DNA of 64,000 bases from Desulfobulbaceae bacterium BRH_c16a. Its GTDB lineage: Bacteria > Desulfobacterota > Desulfobulbia > Desulfobulbales > Desulfocapsaceae. The notes below the pieces were generated by a model. That model did not search any database. It worked only from the letters and a program-made list of their open reading frames with translations, and was not told the origin of the DNA. Location: contig LADS01000028.1 in assembly GCA_000961725.1 (NCBI GenBank), positions 1-64,000 on the forward strand. Direction: 5' to 3'. The stretch's first letter is position 1. Each line of letters opens with the position of its first letter. The position numbers and the translations under genes were made by a program. Positions 34,618 to 43,630 of this stretch are shown here, one piece after another.

Positions 34618-36027
34618 ATGGCTGCAGGCATGAGCGAGAACGAAAAAGGACAATACGATCTGCTGGTGATCGGCTCCGGCCCCGGCGGATATGTTGCCGC
34701 CATCCGCGCCGCCCAGCTGGGGAAAAAAGTTGCCTGTGTGGAAAAACACAGTACTCTCGGCGGCGTTTGCCTGAACGTCGGCTGCATCCCGAGCAAAGCG
34801 CTGCTCGAATCATCGCATAAATACCATGAATGCAGAACCGCGATGGAGGTCCACGGCATCAGGGTTGGCAATATTTCCCTTGACCTGGCGGCAATGATGG
34901 CGCGGAAGGATGCCATCGTCAAGAACCTTACCGCCGGAATAGATTTCCTTTTCAAGAAAAACAGGATCGATCGGTTTTACGGTACGGCCCGCATCCTGGA
35001 CAATAAAGGCGTCGAGATAACAGGCGAAAACAAACTGAACGTACGCACCAAGGCTGTGCTCATCGCCACGGGCAGCAAGGCCGCCGCTCTTCCCGGAGTA
35101 GAGCTGGACGGCACCCACGTGATTTCCAGCACCGAAGCACTGGCTTTTGCCGCGGTGCCCAGACACCTGGTGGTGATCGGGGCCGGGGCCGTCGGCCTGG
35201 AAATGGGGTCGGTATGGCAGCGCCTTGGTGCGGAGGTAACGGTGGTGGAGTATCTTGACCGGGTACTGCCGACAGCCGACAGGGATATCTCGAAACAGGC
35301 GCTGCGACTCTTGAAAAAGCAGGGAATGAAGTTTCTCCTCGGGTCAAAGATTGAAGGCGTCGAGCGGACGGGAGAAGGATGCCGGGTAGCCATTTCCGGC
35401 AGGGAACCGATTATAGCCGAGAAAGTCCTTGTCGCCATTGGCCGTACTCCCTGCACCGAGGGGCTGGGGTTCAAGGAGCTTGGCGGTAAAACCGACAGGC
35501 GAGGATTCATCGAGGTGGACTCCCACTGGCAGACTTCGCTTCCGGGAGTGTATGCAATCGGCGATGTGATCGGCGGCGCCATGCTTGCCCACAAGGCCTC
35601 GGAAGAAGGGGTGGCCTGTGTCGAACAATTGTTCACCGGCTATGGCCATGTCAATTACCAGGCTGTGCCCAGTATCGTCTACACCCATCCGGAGATGGCA
35701 TCTGTCGGGCGGACCGAAGAATCTCTCAAGGAAGAAGGAGTGCCGGTAAAAACCGGAATTTTTTACTTCAAGGCCAATGGCCGGGCGCTCGCTCTGGGCG
35801 ATACCGAAGGGCTGATCAAGATCATCGCCCACCGGGACTCGGACCGAATCCTGGGGGTTCATATAATCGGGCCGCAGGCGGGCGACCTGCTCGCCGAGGC
35901 GGTTGTGGCGATGGAATTTTCGGCCAGCAGCGAAGATCTTGCCCGCGCCTTCCATTCACACCCGACTCTTTCCGAAGTGTTGAAAGAAGCCGCACTGAAT
36001 ATTGACAATGCCGCCATTCACGGCTGA
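34618..36027 (+). CDS. lpd: Dihydrolipoamide dehydrogenase E3 (Lpd)
   Basis: A 469-residue FAD enzyme that reoxidises dihydrolipoamide with NAD+. It shows the FAD-binding GSGPGGYVAAIRAAQLG, redox disulfide GGVCLNVGCIPSKALL, NAD-binding GAGAVGLEMGSVW, second FAD motif GVYAIGDVIGG and the C-terminal His-Glu pair in FHSHPTLSEVLKEAAL. ATG 34618 lies 2 bases after sucB, with GGAG overlapping the sucB end. It completes the OGDH operon and may also serve other lipoyl complexes. Confidence 0.95.
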   Translation: MAAGMSENEKGQYDLLVIGSGPGGYVAAIRAAQLGKKVACVEKHSTLGGVCLNVGCIPSKALLESSHKYHECRTAMEVHGIRVGNISLDLAAMMARKDAIVKNLTAGIDFLFKKNRIDRFYGTARILDNKGVEITGENKLNVRTKAVLIATGSKAAALPGVELDGTHVISSTEALAFAAVPRHLVVIGAGAVGLEMGSVWQRLGAEVTVVEYLDRVLPTADRDISKQALRLLKKQGMKFLLGSKIEGVERTGEGCRVAISGREPIIAEKVLVAIGRTPCTEGLGFKELGGKTDRRGFIEVDSHWQTSLPGVYAIGDVIGGAMLAHKASEEGVACVEQLFTGYGHVNYQAVPSIVYTHPEMASVGRTEESLKEEGVPVKTGIFYFKANGRALALGDTEGLIKIIAHRDSDRILGVHIIGPQAGDLLAEAVVAMEFSASSEDLARAFHSHPTLSEVLKEAALNIDNAAIHG

Positions 36028-36143
36028 GCAGCAAAAAGCCGAAGTACTTCTCTTTCTCGATATCAGACCCGCTTAACATGAAATCGTCAGTGTCACATTA
36101 TCGCTTTTTGACATTCGGTTCTGGTGAAGGAAACCGGGTATGT

Positions 36144-36305
36144 CTATTCGAGCCAGTTCTCCACTGATAACCCCGGAACGCGGGAAAATTCTCTGGCATT
36201 CGCGGAAACGAAGATCAGGTCGAGTGACCGGGCGTGGGCCGCAATGAGCAAGTCATTGGGGCCTATGGGAGTACCAGCCGCTTCCAATTTGGCACGAATC
36301 CCGGC
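36144..36305 (-). pseudogene. C-terminal relic of a VapC PIN-domain toxin
   Basis: Reading AGIRAKLEAAGTPIGPNDLL then IAAHARSLDLIFVSANAREF matches the second half of VapC toxins, including the conserved Asp of the PIN site and the terminal RVPGL-VENW. The first half, with the initial catalytic Asp and Glu, and any vapB partner are absent. Upstream codons in frame do not resemble the family. It lies next to an intact higBA pair, suggesting a site where toxin-antitoxin genes come and go. Confidence 0.65.
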
Positions 36306-36384
36306 ATAATGGAAATCCGTAGCGTGACAACAAGCGTGGTTGTACCTCAACGGTCATTAGCTCGTCTTGCTCGTCTTCAATGTT

Positions 36385-36747
36385 CTATGCAAAAGAATTC
36401 TGATCTCTGGAAAGCGGCTTCAATCGATTAATCTGTTTTGCTTCAGGGCTGTTCATGGCCTTCCAAAGATCCCAATCCTGTTGCAAACCTAGCCAGAAAT
36501 CTGCAGACATACCCAAAACACGAGCCAGACGCAATGCAGTATCCGGAGTTACCGAACGCCTGCCTTTGATAATTTCGTTCAGACGAGGGTAGGAAACGTC
36601 CAGAAGACGAGCAAGTTCTGTTTGTGTAAGGTCAAGTGGCTTGACAAATTCTTCCAAAAGCATTTCTCCCGGATGTGTCGGGGGGCGATTACGAGGCAGC
36701 CGCCGTCCACCATCAGTGGTAATCTGTGATTTCGATCTCGCAGGCAT
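36385..36747 (-). CDS. higA: HigA antitoxin (Xre-type HTH)
   Basis: A 120-residue antitoxin with an N-terminal HPGEMLLEEFVKPLDLTQTE start and the helix-turn-helix LARLLDVSYPRLNEIIKGRR then SVTPDTALRLARVLGMS. HigA binds HigB and represses its own promoter. ATG 36747 lies inside the 3' end of higB (35-base overlap), the normal toxin-first order for this family. The open frame continues upstream across higB but that part is a shadow. The C-terminal tail (KPLSRDQNSFA) is unremarkable. Confidence 0.9.
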   Translation of the reverse strand: MPARSKSQITTDGGRRLPRNRPPTHPGEMLLEEFVKPLDLTQTELARLLDVSYPRLNEIIKGRRSVTPDTALRLARVLGMSADFWLGLQQDWDLWKAMNSPEAKQINRLKPLSRDQNSFA

Positions 36748-37006
36748 GGCCTTCCTCCCATTTAAAGCAAATTCGGTATTGTTGGTTAATGCGGATACTG
36801 TATTGATTCTGCCGGTCGCCTTGCAAGCGCTCCAGTCGATTACCTGGAGGCACATTAAGGTCATTGATCTCTCGAACCCGGTTAATTTGATCCAACTTTC
36901 GGCGAGCAACCGGCCAAATAGATTGAGGACAGCATCTTCGAGCTTCTCGAGATGCCATACCATCGAAAATATCCTCGGTACCGGCAGACTTAAAGGTCCT
37001 TATCAT
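36713..37006 (-). CDS. higB: HigB toxin (RelE superfamily)
   Basis: A 97-residue mRNA interferase that cuts mRNA on the ribosome. Family features are the start MIRTFKSAGTEDIF, the central NVPPGNRLERLQGDR and the end QYRICFKWEEGHACEIEITD then YH. Family length is about 92-100, so it appears complete. It precedes and overlaps higA. A near-perfect promoter puts the transcription start at or one base from the ATG, and there is no Shine-Dalgarno site, so translation is probably leaderless. Confidence 0.92.
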   Translation of the reverse strand: MIRTFKSAGTEDIFDGMASREARRCCPQSIWPVARRKLDQINRVREINDLNVPPGNRLERLQGDRQNQYSIRINQQYRICFKWEEGHACEIEITDYH

Positions 37007-37013
37007 GGGTTAC

Positions 37014-37042
37014 ATTATAATGGGGTCCATTATAGTTGTCAA
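37014..37042 (-). promoter_or_regulatory. higBA promoter with palindromic operator
   Basis: Minus strand: TTGACA (37037-37042), a 17-bp spacer and TATAAT (37014-37019), a full sigma-70 consensus match. The palindrome TATAATGG-N3-CCATTATA (37016-37034) fills the spacer and part of the -10 box, where HigA bound to it would block polymerase. Confidence 0.8.
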
Positions 37043-37105
37043 GCTGTTCGAAAAAGTATGTCAATGTCATAGGCAGCCTGGGGAAACAAGATGATGGTAC
37101 CGAAT

Positions 37106-38692
37106 TCAATCTTCGTTTTTGGGGGAGGCTTCCCGTTCGAATCCGGGAAGGATGGCCTTAATGAAGGCGTTCTGGACGAGCCTGACAATTATCTGCCAGG
37201 TACTGGCTTCCGGGTCTTCCACTTCTCCGGAAAGATCGGCGCGGGTGGCCACTTCTTCCCGCGGTTCGTTTTTCAACAGGTTCATGATGCCTCCGACAAG
37301 TCCTTCGTACATCTTTCGGAAAATATCCTTCTCTTCATCCTGGCGACGGTCGTACACATCCATGTCCTGAAAATGGGGCTTTAAGTATCCGTCGATCTCG
37401 TCGTTTTTCACTCTGATTTCGGAATACAGGGAAAAACTGCCGGCCACTACATCAAAATTACCGTACACCCGCAGCAGGTCGTTCATGGACTTGAGCTGGG
37501 TGCCCTCGATTTTTACGTTCAAATCAAAATCCGGTCCACTCTTCTCCGGCCGAAAGGTTGCCGTTGCCAATGTCTGCCCGCTTCCCATGAAATTCCCCTG
37601 CAGCCGGGCCAGGGCCTCGCCGTGGCTGAACTGGTTGGACAAGTTGACAAGCTGGAAATCCATGGAATCCAGAAAGAGCCGGTAGGGAGGGTCGGTTGCC
37701 TCATTTACCATGCCAAGCCGGCCCGTCAGACGCAGGTCGTCGATTCTGAGGAGAAGTCCCGGCTCATTGCTGACCTCCCGGGCGGCCTCCGCGGTTTTTT
37801 CCACTCTTTCTTCCTCTTTAGCAGCTGTCCTGGCGGAATGGACATAATCCATAGCAAGGTTATCCGCTCGCAGAGTTCGGAGGTGGGCGATTTTAATTTC
37901 CGGAGCATATTCAATCTTTCCGGCAGCGGAAAAAACACCCTCGCCCAGATAAAAATTATAGCGGGACAAGACCGGCCGAAAGTAGTCGAGAGAGACTTCC
38001 CTCGCCTCAAGCTCAGCCTCTACCCCGACATGCGGTTCGGCCAGAAAATTGGCATTCCCCGTCATTTTTGCTCGACCGGTTTCAAAGACTCTCCCTTCAA
38101 ACTCAAATGGAGAAGGATATGTCCGTTCAGGGGATTCTACATTTCGAATGTTTTGGGCCTTCAGGTTAATCCGATCGAGATGAAGGGGGCGATCGGGATC
38201 TTCATCGATATATTCAAAATCGCCATCGTTGATTGTCAGCCGATTGATTTTCAGCGGGTAAATCGCCAAAGCGGCTTCCTGCCAGCCACGTTCTTCAACC
38301 GGTACCTCGCTTTTTGCCTCGGCCCGAAGCTGTTCAAGATTAATATGAATGCGGGGGTTTTCCAGATCGAACTCGGCTACCAGCCTGCCCGAGAGAATGG
38401 CCCGCCAGTGCACGTGGGCATGAAGCAGAGGAAAGTGTGCAACGGGAGGGTCCGGATAGGCATCCTGCCGGATGACAAGATCTTTGAGAGTTACGGCAAG
38501 ACCGACGGGGTGGAAGTCGAGTTCCTGCAGATTTACCGTATACCCTTTCAGGGACCGGTTTATCTGGCCCTCCATTTGTCGCCGGAGCGGCCCTTCAATC
38601 AGAAATGAGCCGAGATAAACCACCAGCAGCGCAAAAACGATTGCGCCACCACCCCAAATCCCTACTCTCGATAAACGACTTTTAGAATACAT
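37106..38692 (-). CDS. DUF748 / AsmA-like envelope protein
   Basis: A 528-residue protein with one N-terminal TM helix (about 12-33, WGGGAIVFALLVVYLGSFLI). The rest is a long periplasmic stretch of beta-rich repeats typical of DUF748 and AsmA-like proteins, related in fold to bridge-like lipid-transfer proteins. Typical phrases are YTVNLQELDFHPVGLAVTLK and IDDLRLTGRLGMVNEATDPP. A role in outer-membrane lipid or protein assembly is inferred from family. It lies between the higBA promoter and the small YqaE gene on the same strand. DUF748 proteins are often longer, so it may be a short form. Confidence 0.8.
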   Translation of the reverse strand: MYSKSRLSRVGIWGGGAIVFALLVVYLGSFLIEGPLRRQMEGQINRSLKGYTVNLQELDFHPVGLAVTLKDLVIRQDAYPDPPVAHFPLLHAHVHWRAILSGRLVAEFDLENPRIHINLEQLRAEAKSEVPVEERGWQEAALAIYPLKINRLTINDGDFEYIDEDPDRPLHLDRINLKAQNIRNVESPERTYPSPFEFEGRVFETGRAKMTGNANFLAEPHVGVEAELEAREVSLDYFRPVLSRYNFYLGEGVFSAAGKIEYAPEIKIAHLRTLRADNLAMDYVHSARTAAKEEERVEKTAEAAREVSNEPGLLLRIDDLRLTGRLGMVNEATDPPYRLFLDSMDFQLVNLSNQFSHGEALARLQGNFMGSGQTLATATFRPEKSGPDFDLNVKIEGTQLKSMNDLLRVYGNFDVVAGSFSLYSEIRVKNDEIDGYLKPHFQDMDVYDRRQDEEKDIFRKMYEGLVGGIMNLLKNEPREEVATRADLSGEVEDPEASTWQIIVRLVQNAFIKAILPGFEREASPKNED

Positions 38693-38714
38693 GACCTGAA
38701 GACTGTGACATTGG

Positions 38715-38873
38715 TTAATATTTCGCGATCACCCACACGGCATGGATAATGCCTGGAATATAGCCAAGGAGGGTTAAGATGATGTTTATCCAGAAATGCT
38801 TGCCGAATCCCACCTGGAGAAAAACCCCGAGGGGAGGAATTATTATAGCCAGAATGATTCTCAGAATGTCCAT
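38715..38873 (-). CDS. YqaE/Pmp3-family small membrane protein
   Basis: A 52-residue protein with two TM helices: MDILRIILAIIIPPLGVFLQ and ILTLLGYIPGIIHAVWVIAK. It is the standard Pmp3 (UPF0057) length and pattern. These proteins are induced by salt, osmotic or cold stress and affect membrane potential in yeast and plants; the bacterial role is unclear. ATG 38873 follows AAGGAGGA. The spacer upstream (about 200 bases) has no recognised gene. Confidence 0.9.
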   Translation of the reverse strand: MDILRIILAIIIPPLGVFLQVGFGKHFWINIILTLLGYIPGIIHAVWVIAKY

Positions 38874-39073
38874 AGGATTTCCTCCTTTTCAGAATTCCTG
38901 CCGGAAGGCGCAATTGCCTTGCAGCCAGCAGCCTGCCTATATTTCCCTGAACTTATAAAAACTATAACTGTAAAAAGAGTAATTGGAAGTGGGGTGTTTC
39001 ATGTATTGGCAGGATTGTCAGGAAAGGTGCCGGCGCGACTCCGGCCGGAGGTATATATTCTGGTTCATCCGAT

Positions 39074-39502
39074 TTAAGCGTACTTTTCGCTATCTCTATC
39101 GTTATCGCTATCGATTTTTCTCATTCGCTGCCACAAAATCAGCCAACCGATGATCAACACAACTTCTATGACAGCATCCAGCAGATAAACCGCTGAAATG
39201 GTTCCATCGGACCAATAGACCAATTCAACCATTGTAAGTGCAAACGCATTGCCGATAGCCAGTACCACTATTTCCAGACTGACCCGGCGGCGATACGCCG
39301 CCAGAGCCAGAACAAAACCGGTGACCATCAACAGCACACCAACTGTTTTTACCAGCCAGAGGTCTGTTTTGGGACCGGTCACAAGTTGAAAGCTTTCGAT
39401 ATTCAACAATGGCCACACGCCGCTGATCAAATAATACAGGCCGTGAAACCAAGGCAGAAATGAGGAGAGTTGTGAGTGCGTTGCTACGTTTCTATTCGGC
39501 AT
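39074..39502 (-). CDS. Four-TM membrane protein, unknown function
   Basis: A 142-residue protein with about four hydrophobic helices (FLPWFHGLYYLISGVWPLL; VGVLLMVTGFVLALAAY; EIVVLAIGNAFALTMVELVY; YLLDAVIEVVLIIGWLIL). ATG 39502 follows AAGGAACG; a longer open frame to 39625 lacks a ribosome site. The C-terminal RKIDSDNDRDSEKYA is encoded inside a TATCGNTATCG simple repeat, so the repeat probably formed or extended the gene's end. No family is recognised with confidence. Confidence 0.65.
   Translation of the reverse strand: MPNRNVATHSQLSSFLPWFHGLYYLISGVWPLLNIESFQLVTGPKTDLWLVKTVGVLLMVTGFVLALAAYRRRVSLEIVVLAIGNAFALTMVELVYWSDGTISAVYLLDAVIEVVLIIGWLILWQRMRKIDSDNDRDSEKYA
39088..39117. repeat. GAT/ATC-rich simple repeat, locus 2
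   Basis: Consecutive CGCTATCTCTATCGTTATCG units overlapping the 3' end of a membrane-protein gene. Related to the runs at 21340-21418 and 49300-49385. Confidence 0.7.
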
Positions 39503-39650
39503 ACGTTCCTTCTTGACATTGAGATCCGTCTTACTTTCTTTAAAATAAGCAATTGTCAGGATTAGGAACTCAGGTGATGAACCTATTTCCGGATGAAACA
39601 CTCTGTATCCGGATCTGAAACCCATACGGAAACGAAGAAGTTTTCAAATG

Positions 39651-40067
39651 CTATTCGCCTATTATCTTTACCAGCACCCTTTTCTTCCGGCGTCCGTCGA
39701 ATTCTCCGTAAAAAATCTGCTCCCAGGTGCCGAAATCGAGTTTGCCTCCGGTAACGGCAACGACCACTTCCCTTCCCATAATCTGGCGCTTCATGTGCGC
39801 GTCGGCATTGTCTTCATAGCCATTATGGCGATACTGTTCGACAGGTGCATGGGGTGCCAGTTTCTCCAGCCACACGTCATAATCATGATGCAGCCCGGAC
39901 TCATCGTCATTGATAAAAACAGATGCGGTGATGTGCATGGCATTGCACAAAAGGATTCCCTCCGAGATGCCGCTGTCCTGCAGACATTTTTGAACCTGAG
40001 GGGTAATGTTCACAAAAGCTCTTCTTGTGGGCACTTCCATGTACAACTCTTTTCTGTAGCTCTTCAT
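39651..40067 (-). CDS. YjbQ / UPF0047 family protein
   Basis: A 138-residue protein of the YjbQ family. Characteristic segments are [40 protein letters not shown] and [20 protein letters not shown]. Some members have weak thiamine-phosphate synthase activity, but the physiological role is unsettled. The conserved His residues (AMHITAS, LHHDYD) are intact. It is complete and stands alone, divergent from the glycosyltransferase gene. The intervening spacer (about 300 bases) shows no other gene. Confidence 0.88.
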   Translation of the reverse strand: MKSYRKELYMEVPTRRAFVNITPQVQKCLQDSGISEGILLCNAMHITASVFINDDESGLHHDYDVWLEKLAPHAPVEQYRHNGYEDNADAHMKRQIMGREVVVAVTGGKLDFGTWEQIFYGEFDGRRKKRVLVKIIGE

Positions 40068-40366
40068 CGTTGATCTCTCCTCTCACTCGTTCCCGAAAAA
40101 CCAAGACTTACCCAGCCTTGATCTTCAATTAGCTTCGACCGGTTGATTCCTGTCACGTGCAAAAAAGCTCATCATCTCCCTTGAAATGACAGGCAAAACT
40201 CCGCATATCCTCCGCCAATACCCATATTTCCAGGGCCAGCGGCCGCTCTTGACATCGGCAATTTAACAACCAATTGTGTATCACACGACATATTTTACAT
40301 CACCGGATACTCCATTGGCTGATGTTGACTATTTATTCGACACAAGTTTTGCAAGGGAGTCAAGTA

Positions 40367-41494
40367 ATGAAAATCGCGCAGGTTGCTCCACTATTTGAAA
40401 GTGTCCCGCCTCAATTATATGGCGGTACCGAGCGGGTCGTTTCGTATCTTACAGAAGAGCTCGTCAGCCTTGGTCATGATGTCACACTTTTTGCAAGCGG
40501 CGATTCCCGGACCAATGCCAAATTGCGACCAATGTGTGATCAGGCGCTCCGGCTCAGCAAAGTTCCACGGGACCACCTGGTGCAGCATCTCCTGATGGTG
40601 AACCGAGTCTTCAATGAAGCCCATCTTTTTGATATTATTCATTTTCATATAGACCACCTTCATTTCCCCCTGGCCCGCCTCGCGAGAACGCCGCATATAA
40701 CCACCCTGCACGGCAGACAGGACCTTTATGATCTGCAATATATCTATGATGAATTCTCCGAGTTACCGATTATTTCCATCTCGAATTCGCAAAGGAAGCC
40801 GCTGCCGCAGCCCAACTGGCATGCAACGGTCTACCACGGCCTTCCCGAACAGATGCTGAGCTTTCATGCCGCCCCCGGTAACTACTTCGCCTTCCTCGGC
40901 CGCATTTCGCCTGAAAAAGGGATAGAAACGGCAATTCAAATCGCCCTGGCACTCGGCACGGAACTACGGATAGCGGCCAAGGTCGACCCGGTGAATGAGG
41001 ATTATTTCAACCGGCACATCAAAAAATTTCTGGATGAACCCCTTATCAACTTTATCGGGGAAATCGGCGAAAGGGAAAAGAACCACTTCCTGGGGAACGC
41101 CAGCGCCCTGCTTTTTCCTATAGAGTGGCCGGAACCATTTGGCCTTGTGATGATTGAGGCCATGGCCTGCGGAACACCGGTGATTGCTTTTCCGAGAGGT
41201 TCCGTTCCGGAAATCATCCAGCACGGAGTGACCGGCTTTATCGTTGACAACGCCAGTGAAGCGGTGGCGGCGGCTCAAAAAATCCAATCGATCGACAGAT
41301 CGAACTGCCGCAGGGTTTTCGAAGAACGCTTCAGTTCCAGGAGGATGGCGGAGGAGTATCTCAACGTGTATCGGAATCTCCTTGCTGCTCAAGAAAAAAA
41401 TGACTTCACCTATGAAAACGGAGAGTCGAATTATGGAAGACGTTATTCAGATAGACGACAAATGGTATATTCTGGCAACCTCACCAACAGTTAA
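40367..41494 (+). CDS. Glycosyltransferase family 4
   Basis: A 375-residue GT-B retaining glycosyltransferase. The acceptor domain begins MKIAQVAPLFESVPPQLYGG. The donor domain has FAFLGRISPEKGIETAIQIA and the EX7E motif region WPEPFGLVMIEAMACGTPVI. ATG 40367 follows AAGGGAG; the open frame starts earlier but without a site. Its last 62 bases overlap the amylo-1,6-glucosidase gene, so the two are tightly coupled. The family includes glycogen-synthase-like enzymes, and the neighbour suggests an alpha-glucan substrate, but donor and acceptor cannot be read from sequence. Confidence 0.85.
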   Translation: MKIAQVAPLFESVPPQLYGGTERVVSYLTEELVSLGHDVTLFASGDSRTNAKLRPMCDQALRLSKVPRDHLVQHLLMVNRVFNEAHLFDIIHFHIDHLHFPLARLARTPHITTLHGRQDLYDLQYIYDEFSELPIISISNSQRKPLPQPNWHATVYHGLPEQMLSFHAAPGNYFAFLGRISPEKGIETAIQIALALGTELRIAAKVDPVNEDYFNRHIKKFLDEPLINFIGEIGEREKNHFLGNASALLFPIEWPEPFGLVMIEAMACGTPVIAFPRGSVPEIIQHGVTGFIVDNASEAVAAAQKIQSIDRSNCRRVFEERFSSRRMAEEYLNVYRNLLAAQEKNDFTYENGESNYGRRYSDRRQMVYSGNLTNS

Positions 41495-43598
41495 TGACCG
41501 GACCAGGGTACTGAAAGCCGAGGAGACCTTCGGACTCTTCGATCCTCACGGCAATATCCAGCAGATCGGGCTGGGCGAACAGGGTTTGTACCATGCCGGC
41601 ACCCGATATTTGAGTTCCCTCGAATTTACCATAAACGGCAGAAGGCCATTGCTGCTGAATTCTTCCGTCGCCAAGGATAATCTCCTGCTCGCCGTTGATT
41701 TTACCATTCCGGATCTGTTCGACAACGGCAAGCCGGTGATTAAGATGGGTACCGTCCACGTCTTTCGTTCGAAATTACTGACCGAAATGAAATGTCACGA
41801 ACATTTCCGCATAGTCAACTATGGCCGCGAGGATGTCGAACTGACCCTCAGGTTCACCTTCGGTGCCGATTTTCTGGATATTTTCGAGGTACGCGGCACA
41901 ACGAGGGAAAAGAGAGGTCACCTCCAGGCCCCGACCACCACCGATTCTTCCATCAGGCTCGGCTATCGGGGCCTCGATGAGGTCAATCGCGTAACCGCCA
42001 TAGATTTTTCGCCACCCCCAAGCACCATTGACAACGGCACGGTAGACTATTCTTTTGTACTTCATGTGCGCCAGGAAAAAGAACTCTTCATTACTATATC
42101 CTGTCAATACGACGACATCCCGGTGCTCAGGCTGGACTATACCCAGGCGTTGGACAGGAACAAAAGGGAATTTCTGCGTCAGAGGGAAAAGACTACGGAA
42201 ATATCGACCTCCCATCAACAGGTCAATGAATGGCTTTCGAGATCGTTCACCGATCTCAGGATGTTGACATCGACGACCAGATTCGGGCGATATCCCTTTG
42301 CCGGTGTACCATGGTTCAGTACACCTTTCGGCCGGGACGGGATAATCACGGCGCTGCAGTGCCTGTGGATCGATCCTCATCTGGCCCGTGGCGTCCTCGG
42401 CTTTCTGTCGGACAAGCAGGCTCAGGAAATTAATTACGAACAGGATGCGGAGCCGGGAAAAATTCTTCACGAAACGAGAACCGGGGAGATGGCAGCCCTC
42501 GATGAAATTCCCTTCAGGAATTACTACGGCAGCGTCGACTCGACGCCACTCTATATCATTCTCGCCGACGCCTATTTCGAGCGGACCGGAGATGCCGATT
42601 TTATCAAGCAGATATGGCCGAATATTACCAAAGCCTTGGCCTGGCTCGACACCTATGGCGATGTGGACGGCGATGGTTTTATCGAATATGCCCATAAAAG
42701 CAGCAGAGGCATTCTTCAACAAGGATGGAAAGATTCCAACGATTCCGTTTTTCACGCCGACGGCAGGATAGCCGACGGCCCGATCGCCCTCTGTGAGGTT
42801 CAGGGGTATGCCTACCAGGCCAAGCTTGCCGGAGCTACACTTGCCAACCTGGTCGGGGATTCCGCCCTGGCGAAGCTCCTCACCGCCCAGGCTGCCGAGT
42901 TGAAAAAAAGGTTCAACGAAGTCTTCTGGTGTGACGATCTGCAAACCTATGCGCTTGCCCTCGACGGCAATAAAAATCTCTGCCGGGTGTGTTCATCGAA
43001 CGTCGGCCACCTTCTTTACAGTGGTATCGCCACGCCGGAATATGCACGCAAAGCCTGCAACACCCTGATGAACAGCGATTCGTACTCAGGCTGGGGCATA
43101 AGGACTATTGCCACTAAAGAAAATCGTTATAATCCCATGTCGTACCATAACGGCACGATATGGCCCCATGACAACAGCATCACGGCGATGGGCTTTGCCA
43201 GGTATTTTTTTAAAAACGAGGCGATCAAGCTCTTTAACGGATTGTTCAATGCGGCAGACATGTTCGATCTGCACCGGTTACCGGAATTATTCTGTGGTTT
43301 TCCCAAACAGCCCGGTCAGGGCCCTACGGCATATCCGGTCGCCTGTTCCCCGCAGGCCTGGGCGAGCGGAACGGTGTTTTATCTCTTGCAGGCGTGCCTG
43401 GGGCTCACCTTTTCTTCAGAAAAGCCGCAAGTGCAGTTTCATCATCCGCATTTACCCGATTATATAGAATATGTCCGAATTTCCAACATGCAGGTCGGCA
43501 ACGGTCTCCTTGATCTTTCCCTGCGCCGGCACACCCATGACGTGGGGATAAATGTCATTCATAAACAGGGGAATGTGGATATAGCGGTAATAGTCTAA
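41433..43598 (+). CDS. Amylo-alpha-1,6-glucosidase (GDE-type debranching enzyme)
   Basis: A 721-residue protein with the GDE N-terminal domain (about 10-210, TRYLSSLEFTINGRRPLLLN) and an (alpha/alpha)6 catalytic barrel typical of archaeal-type glycogen debranching enzymes. Barrel motifs are PWFSTPFGRDGIITALQCLW, LHETRTGEMAALDEIPFRNY, YGSVDSTPLYIIL and QGWKDSNDSVFHADGR. It hydrolyses alpha-1,6 branches. ATG 41433 lies inside the glycosyltransferase gene, preceded by GGAGAG. With glgX and treYZ in the window, the cell has at least two separate debranching routes. It is followed 32 bases later by ku. Confidence 0.87.
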   Translation: MEDVIQIDDKWYILATSPTVNDRTRVLKAEETFGLFDPHGNIQQIGLGEQGLYHAGTRYLSSLEFTINGRRPLLLNSSVAKDNLLLAVDFTIPDLFDNGKPVIKMGTVHVFRSKLLTEMKCHEHFRIVNYGREDVELTLRFTFGADFLDIFEVRGTTREKRGHLQAPTTTDSSIRLGYRGLDEVNRVTAIDFSPPPSTIDNGTVDYSFVLHVRQEKELFITISCQYDDIPVLRLDYTQALDRNKREFLRQREKTTEISTSHQQVNEWLSRSFTDLRMLTSTTRFGRYPFAGVPWFSTPFGRDGIITALQCLWIDPHLARGVLGFLSDKQAQEINYEQDAEPGKILHETRTGEMAALDEIPFRNYYGSVDSTPLYIILADAYFERTGDADFIKQIWPNITKALAWLDTYGDVDGDGFIEYAHKSSRGILQQGWKDSNDSVFHADGRIADGPIALCEVQGYAYQAKLAGATLANLVGDSALAKLLTAQAAELKKRFNEVFWCDDLQTYALALDGNKNLCRVCSSNVGHLLYSGIATPEYARKACNTLMNSDSYSGWGIRTIATKENRYNPMSYHNGTIWPHDNSITAMGFARYFFKNEAIKLFNGLFNAADMFDLHRLPELFCGFPKQPGQGPTAYPVACSPQAWASGTVFYLLQACLGLTFSSEKPQVQFHHPHLPDYIEYVRISNMQVGNGLLDLSLRRHTHDVGINVIHKQGNVDIAVIV

Positions 43599-43630
43599 AA
43601 TTTGAATTTTTTTATGGAGCAGAGAACACG

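Noticed and set aside
38999..39120. A plus-strand frame with RYLYRYRYRFF
   Set aside because: A product of the simple repeat, with no ribosome site.
40275..40285. TGTGTATCACA as a CRP site before the glycosyltransferase gene
   Set aside because: The half-sites are too close; CRP needs TGTGA-N6-TCACA.
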